Origin: Trematomus loennbergii | Taxonomy: Eukaryota; Chordata; Actinopteri; Perciformes; Nototheniidae | Direction of reading: 5' to 3' | Assembly: GCA_012861695.1 (NCBI GenBank) | Contig: JAAOOA010000060.1 | Coordinates: 11,395,449-11,459,448 of the forward strand | Length of the DNA: 64,000 nt | Translations under genes and position numbers: made by a program | Notes under the pieces: generated by a model | Seen by the model: the letters and a program-made list of their open reading frames with translations, nothing else | Databases searched by the model: none | What the model was told of the DNA's origin: nothing | Shown here: piece by piece, positions 56,901-64,000 of the stretch | Layout of the letters: each line of letters starts with the position of its first letter | How positions within the stretch are numbered: position 1 is the stretch's first letter

Positions 56901-58397
56901 ACTCTAACTCTCATTAAGGCTCCTTTAAAACCCAAGGGTATAATACACCTACTTCTCAAATTCTGTACAAAATGTGTCAACACAGAAAATAAAATGATAC
57001 TGACAGTTCTCTGCAGGTGAAGTCAATACAAGTATATAGGAGACAAGAAACAGTGTTGACTAGGTTGAGATGAAGGCACTGTGCACTAAATAAAACATTA
57101 AAACTGATAGGAAAACTACATTTTTGTGAGGAATGTCAGGAGTCAGTAGCATATAGTACTGAGATGTAGAACATATGTAACACACAGAGAGAGATATTTA
57201 GGAATCATTTTAAGGAGTTAGGCATAAAGGATCTCAATTTAAAGGTTAGGGTATGAGCAGAGTGAGGGAGGTTAGGGCACTGTTATATTTCTTAAGGAGT
57301 ACGGGGGGTTTTCATAGGATTTGAGGTGTTATTTATTCATTTTATTATTATTATTATTGTGAAGGATATAGATTGTGAACCAAAGCGTATTGTCTGATCC
57401 ACACTCGGAACAGAAAAAGCCCGTAAAGCACCATTAAGCTGGATGCCAACCGCCGTAAAACTCCAAGAAGAAGAATAAGAAGTCAATGAAACACCCCATA
57501 CTTCCTTTTTCTACACTCTCAGAAATAAAGTTGCTTAGTATACACATATGGGCTTCTTTTGCTCACGAAAACTATTGTTGGGACCTGGTAGAATCTTTTG
57601 TAGACGCTAAAAAAGTGAAATTTCCATCGCAGTATTGACTGTCTAAAAGGTTTGGCTTATTTGAAGCGAATGTATTTGCAAGATTTTGCTATACCAAGTT
57701 GCTATCCTCATGGTTAATTGCACGTGTTGTAAGTTGCTTTGAATAACAGTGACAGCTAAAAGAAACACTTCCTCGTTTGAAAGGGGATGACCTATCACCA
57801 CATGCTTGGATGGAGTTTTTTCCTCTCACAAAATAGCAGAACTGAGTGATTGTGGTCTTCGTCGTGTGTTCAAGTGCAACTTCCTGGTGAAGACGCAGGC
57901 AACGCAGCAGCATTAAGCCTTTGTTTATATACTGCACTGTTCACAGGTTCATACACATTACCTGCCATTCAAACAATATTGCATCTCTGGAGACTGTAAG
58001 ACATCCACAAATAATATAAATAATGCATACATATGTTAACTATAACAGTAAGTATTTTATTTTCATTTGTCCAGTTGAAATTGCATTGCGTTTGAATATT
58101 TCCTTTCTGTTGTTGCCTGCATTTTAGAAACAGCTTATTGTAAATTACTGTAAGAAAAGTGTTATTATTGACACTGATAATAATGATATGCCACTAAACT
58201 TAAAGAATCACCAAAGTGTGAAAATAATAGTTTGCATGAAAACAATTTAAAGTCCCGTATAAGGAATTTAAATCAGCAACTACTTCAGACACTTCACCAT
58301 AAGTGTGTGAGCAGCGCCACCTGCAGGACACCAGGGGAACGACAGGTTGAATAACAGGAAGTGAAACACATCAGACGGTGGTAACCGCAGCAACATT
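56901..58397. other. Intergenic stretch
   Basis: AT-rich, with (ATT)n at about 57,343-57,357. No gene is supported. A CTCF-like word, AGCGCCACCTGCAGG, lies at 58,313. Confidence 0.5.
58313..58329 (-). promoter_or_regulatory. CTCF-like motif near the 3' end of herpud2
   Basis: AGCGCCACCTGCAGGAC resembles the reverse complement of the CTCF consensus (AGCGCCCCCTGGTGGCC), with mismatches in the second half. It lies about 700 bases beyond the herpud2 stop codon. Confidence 0.28.
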
Positions 58398-59026
58398 TTT
58401 ATTCAAAAAAAGCATATATTGAGGAGTTAAAGATGCATATACTTACATGTGTAAATAATGTTCAAATACACACAGTTGGAAAACAATGTGCTTCAGCAGC
58501 TGCAATGTCGTGACGCACATCGTCTGCAGGGATGCTATGTTCTCATGAAGCTCCCTCTCATTTCAGGGAGATTTCTTTTTTTGGGGGGTGGGGTGGGGGG
58601 GGGGGGGGGGGGGGTGTCACATCCCTTTTAAAAAGTTTCCGAAGCGTGAAGCTTAAAATGGAAGACAGCTCCTCTCGGGGGTTTCTCACCTTCATCACGA
58701 CATCTCAATGAACTCACGGTCGATGAAAGAAAAACACTTTCACTGCTGCAGCACTTACTCCACCAACACAACGTGAGATTCACTTTCTATATATTCCTTT
58801 ATTCTTTACACACTGCTCGCACATTCCAGAGGAGCTTTATCTTACACATCAGTCCATTAGTTGGCAGCATGTCGGAGCATGGTATCCGACAGGCTGGGCA
58901 GTCTCTGATCAAAGTGTATCTGAGCGTTTTGGGGGGGGTATTTTGGGGGCGTTTCTGGAGATACTTCTGTAGAGAGGTGGCTGCTTTCAGAAGGAGGGAG
59001 GCAGGGGGAGGTGGGGGGCGGTCTGC
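58398..59026 (-). other. herpud2: herpud2 3' UTR (predicted extent)
   Basis: After the stop codon on minus, AATAAA signals occur at 58,803-58,798 and 58,403-58,398. A long G run on plus (58,579-58,614) lies between them. I cannot tell which polyadenylation site is used. Confidence 0.45.
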
Positions 59027-59204
59027 CTAGTTGGCTGCTTGGGGTCGTCCGTCGGGGATGATCGAGGTGAAGAAGGTGCTGATGAAGGACCAGGCGTGGA
59101 GAGGAAGGGAGGCTCGGGGGGGGCAGCAGCAGCCTGGTCCTCTGCGACTCCCCCCCCTCCTCCACGCTGTCCTCCTCCTCCAGACCCTCGTCCATCAGAC
59201 GCTC
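59027..59204 (-). CDS. herpud2: herpud2 last coding exon (two frameshifts)
   Basis: Starts ERLMDEGLEEEDSVEEGG after acceptor CTCAG and ends WSFISTFFTSIIPDGRPQAA then N and TAG. It has 178 bases where 180 are expected; the losses are best placed in the C8 run at 59,150-59,157 and near 59,095 (expected ACGGCCTGG, found ACGCCTGG). Confidence 0.88.
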
Positions 59205-62200
59205 CTGAGACACACACACACCAACAGTGAAGATGAGATGCTATACGATGTGATCATAACATATATGGGGGCTCGGGCTTTTAGCTGCTCCCAAACTCTG
59301 GAACTCTCTCCCCCCCTTCACATCCCACAGTCTGACACAATCACCACATTCAAGACCCTCCTCAAAACCACTGTTCAGATCAGCCTACTCACGCTCCCTA
59401 TCGTCTGAATAACCTGTCCCTATCATGTGTGTCCACTTTAATCGTCTTCTCCATGACGTATGTCTGTGCTTTTATCGTGTTCTGTTGCTTTGACCTCTTA
59501 GAATATTTGACACACTGAACGGTGTCCTTGGTGTCGTGAAAGGCGTCTTAGATAAAATGTATTATTATAACGTTTGTCTGTGTGTTTGACTTTTCTCACT
59601 CGTGTGTCATTTAATTTATACAGCACTTTACGAGATAAGATAAGATAAGATGGACCTTTATTCATTAAATAAATAATAAATTAAGTAGTTTAACAGCAAC
59701 AGGTTAAGAATGAAAAACAGCACAGATTCACACAGAGATTAATACAATTAAAGATACAAATAAAATGATATACAGTTAAGTAACTATAAATAAGAAATGA
59801 ATTAAAATGAACATATAAACATATTTGGGTCATACTCAAATGGACACACTACGAGCACAGCTTTACAAAAGCAGTTGCATAGAAAAAACCCTCAATTGGT
59901 CCGGACAAAGAAACTACAGAACAGAAAGCAGACAGACTGGCGGAGATGACGTGGGGGTAGGAGTTCCTAGTTGTGTAACTTTGAACATTACCAAAACAAT
60001 TCTAAATGAACTCAAGCAGGTTAAGGGACATTCTCCAACTCACCATTTCCTGTATGTCTTGGTGCTCTCTGCTTCCTCTCGAGGCGCAGCTGCAGCTGCT
60101 GCTCCTCCTCCTCCTCCGACGTTCTGCTGATCCGGCCTGAAGGGAAACCAACCGGCCTGATGCCTGGAGGAGAAACACAAACGTCAGCAAACTCTCAGAC
60201 TTCACTTCAATGCTCTTTTGAAACCCTTCCACACATGAACAAGTTGAACTCAAAAAGAACAACAGGTGGGACCTAACCTTTGCCGTAAACACTCGGTCTG
60301 ACTACAGACTGAATGAGGTGTGAGAAATGTACAAATATTCAAGATTCAAAGGCTTATTGTCAGATGCACATAAGCTAACGTGTAGAAATGGCAATGAAAT
60401 TCTTCTGACCTGAGCTACATATATAATAAAATACAAAAGTACAAAATAGAAAATAGTGCAAAAGGTCTACATACATGTAAATAGAATATGATATGTACAA
60501 GGACAGAATATGAAATTAAATAATGTACATTAAGACAAACATTCCTCTTTAAACCCAGGTGACGTATCGTCAGCAGCAAAATACCTCGTCAGTTAAATGC
60601 CATTTTACGTTTCATTACTATACGATACAGTATTTATTATCATTATAGTATTACTATTTCGGCGATTTGATAAATATAAATTATATTTAATGCAACTTTA
60701 GTTACATTTCCATGACTTTTCCAAAACTTTGGGAAAAATATTGTTTTCCATAACTTTTCCAGGGCCTGGAATTAGCATTTTGAATTTCCATGACTTTTCC
60801 AGGTTTTTAATGCCCGTAAGAACCCTGGTGACTCACAGGTAGACGAGCAGCATGGCCCCACCACCATGGCGAAGCGGCTGAAGGAGGAGTAGAAGTAGAC
60901 GATGCTGAGCAGCACTCCGGCGCGCGACACCGTGTAAAGCCAGTCCAGCCAATCACGGTTCAGCTCGTCGTCGTTCATCACCGCGCCGCCCTGCGCGTTC
61001 ATCTGGATGTTGGGGTTGGCCGGCTGGTTCTCGGGCAGCGGGTTGGGGGCCGGGTTGGGTCCCAGCGGGGGTGGGGGCTGCACGGCTTCATTAGGCTGGG
61101 CTGGCTGATGGGGTGAGGAGGAGGGGGGGGAGGGAGGGGGGTCGATGGGAGGCTGGGAGGCGGCTACTGCTGCTTGACTGGAGAGAGAGGAGGAGAGGGA
61201 AAGAGGAGTCAGGTGGGAGGTAGTGGAGTACAAATACTTTGTTACTGTACTTAAGTACATTTTTCTGGTATCAGTACTTTACTCCACTACTTATTTTTAC
61301 TTTGACTTCTTACATTTTGAACACAAATACCTGTACTTTCTACTTCTTACATTTGAACACAAATACCTGTACTTTCTACTTCTTACATGTTGAACACAAA
61401 TACCTGTACTTTCTACTTCTTACATGTTGAACACAAATACCTGTACTTTCTACTTCTTACATGTTGAACACAAATACCTGTACTTTCTACTTCTTACATG
61501 TTGAACACAAATACCTGTACTTTCTACTTCTTACATGTTGAACACAAATACCTGTACTTTCTACTTCTTACATTTGAACACAAATACCTGTACTTTCTAC
61601 TTCTTACATGTTGAACACAAATACCTGTACTTTCTACTTCTTACATGTTGAACACAAATACCTGTACTTTCTACTTCTTACATTTGAACACAAATACCTG
61701 TACTTTCTACTTCTTACATTTGAACACAAATACCTGTACTTTCTACTTCTTACATGTTGAACACAAATACCTGTACTTTCTACTTCTTACATGTTGAACA
61801 CAAATACCTGTACTTTCTACTTCTTACATGTTGAACACAAATACCTGTACTTTCTACTTCTTACATTTGAACACAAATACCTGTACTTTCTACTTCTTAC
61901 ATGTTGAACACAAATACCTGTACTTTCTACTTCTTACATGTTGAACACAAATACCTGTACTTTCTACTTCTTACATGTTGAACACAAATACCTGTACTTT
62001 CTACTTCTTACATGTTGAACACAAATACCTGTACTTTCTACTTCTTACATGTTGAACACAAATACCTGTACTTTCTACTTCTTACATGTTGAACCAAATA
62101 CCTGTACTTTCTACTTCTACATTTCCCAAACAGGCTGGTTCCTTTAGTTTGAATGTGTGTTTGGTGGCGTGATCATTATTATTTAGAGTCATTGCGTGCC

Positions 62201-63152
62201 TATTGATTTGAACACGATCCGTGTATCCATCATTTCCTGGTCTTCTCTAAAGAAGAGGGACCAATGAAAACGTTGTCATGTTGCCGTTGTTCAGCATGGA
62301 AACATTCATTAGCTAACAATGACATTATTGTTCTATTAATATAAAGGAGGTCAGGTACTCTTTAAAACAGCTGCTAGTTATGGGTACTTTTTACTGAAGT
62401 ACATTTTAAAGCCTCTTTACTTTAAGAAGTTTAGTCAGTACTTCTACTTTCACCAGAGTATTTTTAAACACGAGTATCTGTACTAAGGATGTGTGTACTT
62501 TTACCATCTCTGGAAAGAGGGGTCAGGTACTTAGAAGAAAATATAAGTATCAATAACTCAACTTAAAGAAGGACTGATCTACAAAATGTTGTTCAGTTAA
62601 ACCCCCCCGTGTTACCTTCAAATGATTACATTACTATTTCAAAAGACTGAAACAGTACTTGTGACTGAGAAAGCAGAACGGCTGCAAAAGTGTGAAACTG
62701 TTTACCCGGAAGTGTTTAAAATAGTATGGTTTTAGTAAAAGTGTGTTTTTAGGAATTGGCCTGGATAAATGAGACTTGATATAGATTTGAAATATAGATT
62801 TGCTGTTATTAAACACACATCAATTCATAGCATTTCTTTTTTAATGCTTGTAGGTTTTTTCTTCACCGTGGAGGCATGACAGAAAGAAAAAACGTTACAT
62901 CGCAAATTCAAGATAACACAGTGGAAAAAATGTATGTACGACACTTTAAAATGAAGAGAAAGAGACATAACTACACTGTCGCTATGCACACGTGACAATA
63001 ACAGCCTTGAATCTTGAATCACTTACTACTGCATGTAGTAGTGGCGTGCGTACATCTGCTGCCACCACAGCATCTGCATGGGCATGTACATGGGGTGGGG
63101 GGGCATGTTGGCGGGGAGGTCGCCCTGCAACGGGACCTGCGCTCCGTCAGGC
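59027..63152 (-). CDS. herpud2: HERPUD2-like ER-membrane protein, 3' part (four exons)
   Basis: HERPUD family proteins are ubiquitin-like-domain proteins held in the ER membrane by a hydrophobic hairpin and linked to ER-associated degradation (family knowledge). Four minus-strand exons are visible: 63,152-63,027 (MQMLWWQQMYARHYYMQ), 61,177-60,837, 60,163-60,044 and 59,204-59,027, with GT-AG sites and matching phases. The second exon carries MNAQGGAVMNDDELNRDWLD and the membrane segment AGVLLSIVYFYSSFSRFAMV; the third starts HQAGWFPFR; the last ends WSFISTFFTSIIPDGRPQAA and a stop. Order and motifs fit HERPUD2 rather than HERPUD1. The N-terminal ubiquitin-like exons lie beyond 64,000. Several one-base losses break the frame. 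It is convergent with tbx20, as in human. Confidence 0.93.
59205..60043 (-). other. herpud2: Last herpud2 intron, carrying LINE fragments
   Basis: It contains a plus-strand L2-like LINE 3' end (59,265-59,575, listed separately) and an inverse tail with GATAA repeats (59,635-59,700). No further exon is seen. Confidence 0.75.
59265..59575 (+). mobile_element. L2-like LINE, 3' end of the reverse transcriptase ORF and tail
   Basis: On plus, APKLWNSLPP in one frame and SDTITTFKTLLKT in the next are the conserved last residues of the L2/Maui-type reverse transcriptase protein; the frame change is at a C run (59,311-59,317). The tail (GTGTCGTGAAAGGCGTCTTA, AAAATGTATTATTATAA) follows. The copy is truncated to its last 310 bases. 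Confidence 0.78.
60044..60163 (-). CDS. herpud2: herpud2 internal exon (frame disturbed)
   Basis: Starts HQAGWFPFRPDQQN after acceptor CTCCAG and ends HQDIQEM before donor ATG/GTGAGT. The start and end lie in different frames, so the exon is net one base short (or two long). The GGA/GAG and GCAGCAGCT repeats in the middle are the likely site. Confidence 0.82.
60340..60545 (-). mobile_element. LINE-type 3' end, inverse, in a herpud2 intron
   Basis: CAAGATTCAAAGGCTTATTG and GCAATGAAATTCTTCTGACC followed by AT-rich sequence are the inverse of the GACAATAAAGCCTTGAATCT tail type seen elsewhere in the window. Confidence 0.6.
60837..61177 (-). CDS. herpud2: herpud2 internal exon with membrane segment (one-base frameshift)
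   Basis: Starts QAAVAASQPPIDPPPSPPSS, a Pro-rich linker, followed by NAQGGAVMNDDELNRDWLDW and the hydrophobic AGVLLSIVYFYSSFSRFAMV. At the C4 run 60,856-60,859 one base is missing; the next frame reads AMLLVYL into donor CCT/GTGAGT. The exon has 341 bases where 342 are expected. Confidence 0.9.
61215..62511 (+). mobile_element. Dispersed repeat with internal expansion, in a herpud2 intron
   Basis: The element begins GGAGGTAGTGGAGTACAAAT and ends GTACTTTTACCATCTCT. It is flanked by GGAAAGAGGAGTCAGGT (61,198-61,214) and GGAAAGAGGGGTCAGGT (62,512-62,528), a 17-bp direct repeat with one mismatch that could be a target duplication. Fragments of the family occur at 2,770 and possibly 41,250. Its middle holds the 37-bp minisatellite. 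Confidence 0.65.
61308..62118. repeat. 37-bp minisatellite grown from the dispersed repeat
   Basis: About 22 units made of TTACATGTTGAACACAAATA and CCTGTACTTTCTACTTC, with 36-bp variants (TTACATTTGAACAC) scattered among them. The same segment is present once or twice in the family member at 2,770. Confidence 0.95.
63027..63152 (-). CDS. herpud2: herpud2 internal exon (MLWWQQMYARHYYM)
   Basis: Acceptor CCCCAG, then PDGAQVPLQGDLPANMPPHP and MYMPMQMLWWQQMYARHYYM, donor CAGTA/GTAAGT. The Trp/Tyr/Met-rich block is a HERPUD signature. The exon is in frame. Confidence 0.92.
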
Positions 63153-63895
63153 CTGGGGAGGAATAACATGTCTGTTATTAAATGTGTCAACACAACGCAA
63201 ACAGTCTAATGACAAGAACAATATATTCTGTCTGCCTTGTTAGTTTGCACTCCTGATTATCCACACAACAATTCAAACAATTAAACATTTATTTGTACAA
63301 TTAAGACTTGAAATGATGAAGGTAATTGCAAACGGCAAGGTATTACAAATGCAAACCATACGTTGGTGTTTGATTTTCACCTCTATATCAAGAATTCATT
63401 TTTCTTTAGGTGTTTATTATGAATTGAACTAAAACACTGACAACAAATACAAACGTTGGGTATATAAGAAGGAGATTCAAAATATGACACAAAATTCATC
63501 ATACCCTCTTAATGTAAAATAAATAAGGTTTGAATTGAAGTTAAACACTATTACCTGCTTCCAAAATACTTAACCCTTAGATGCATAAGTGGGTCTTTTT
63601 GACCCGGTGAGCTGGTTTCTTGAAGTATCTTTGTAATTACATTTTATTATCATTTCATATTCCAGCTATTCCTCAAAAAACATGTTTTGGATATCATGCC
63701 ATTCACATTTTAAATTTACATTTTAAGAAATTGTAGTTTTTACCCCAAGCTTCCATAAGTGGGTCAAAAATGGGAACCTTTGATTCTTATCACCTGTTGC
63801 TGTCAGGAATACATTCACTGTAGACACACAGACTACATCACAAGTGACACCTCTCAGGAAGATTATTTTACACAGCCAGATCTGATACCTGTGAG

Positions 63896-63927
<32 letters not shown>

Positions 63928-64000
63928 ATTATATTTGTATAGGGCTTTTCAAGGACTCAAAATCGCTTTACAATATAAGGTTAGGGTGGGGGGGTATAGG
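63153..64000 (-). other. herpud2: herpud2 intron to the right edge
   Basis: No further exon is visible. The end holds an (AAT)n run (63,897-63,926) followed by TATTTGTATAGGGCTTTTCA and ACTCAAAATCGCTTTACAA, the same dispersed repeat type as at 30,541. Confidence 0.6.

Noticed and set aside
60002..60292. 96-codon minus frame as a separate gene
   Set aside because: It covers a herpud2 exon plus flanking intron in a partly wrong frame.

Overview
This is vertebrate nuclear DNA, almost certainly from a ray-finned (teleost) fish. The evidence is intron-containing T-box and HERPUD-type genes with GT-AG splice sites, very many long CA/GT arrays, and a dense set of teleost-style dispersed repeats (hAT, PIF/Harbinger and foldback MITE-like elements, tRNA-derived SINEs, L2-like LINE tails, a Ty3/gypsy-type LTR element). 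Nothing prokaryotic is present: no operons, no CRISPR arrays.

Layout. Positions 1-36.7 kb are a gene desert filled with repeats and a few unique blocks that look like conserved noncoding DNA. Positions 37,190-47,805 hold the complete coding region of tbx20 (plus strand, 8 coding exons), a cardiac T-box transcription factor, preceded by a TATA-like promoter near 36,758 and followed by a 3' UTR. About 47.8-58.4 kb is intergenic, with a tRNA-Arg(CCT)-like gene on the minus strand and two or three more candidate regulatory blocks. Positions 59,027-63,152 hold the last four coding exons of herpud2 (minus strand), an ER-membrane ubiquitin-like protein; its 5' exons lie beyond the right edge. tbx20 and herpud2 face each other tail to tail, and they are also neighbours in human 7p14 (from memory).

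Transposable elements carry most of the structure in the left half: a short LTR element with two nearly identical 234-bp LTRs and a tRNA-Trp-type primer binding site (27,211-28,865); a 3.8-kb PIF/Harbinger element with remnants of both its transposase and its Myb-like gene (13,451-17,264); a hAT element with a BED zinc finger exon (11,275-12,691); three copies of one hAT-like MITE family, two with recognisable 8-bp target duplications; and two copies of a foldback MITE, one with a nested insertion. Several minisatellites (13, 23, 37 and 57 bp units) are present, at least two of them grown inside older elements or introns.

A quality caveat runs through the window. Every exon of tbx20 and herpud2 can be placed by homology and splice sites, but several carry net one-base losses, mostly next to G or C runs, and the tRNA lacks one G. 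This pattern looks like uncorrected long-read indels rather than real pseudogenes. I did not find a clearly new biological system. The most novel items are the compact LTR element, the minisatellites born inside a repeat and a tbx20 intron, a perfect 36-bp palindrome, and the candidate tbx20 regulatory blocks.
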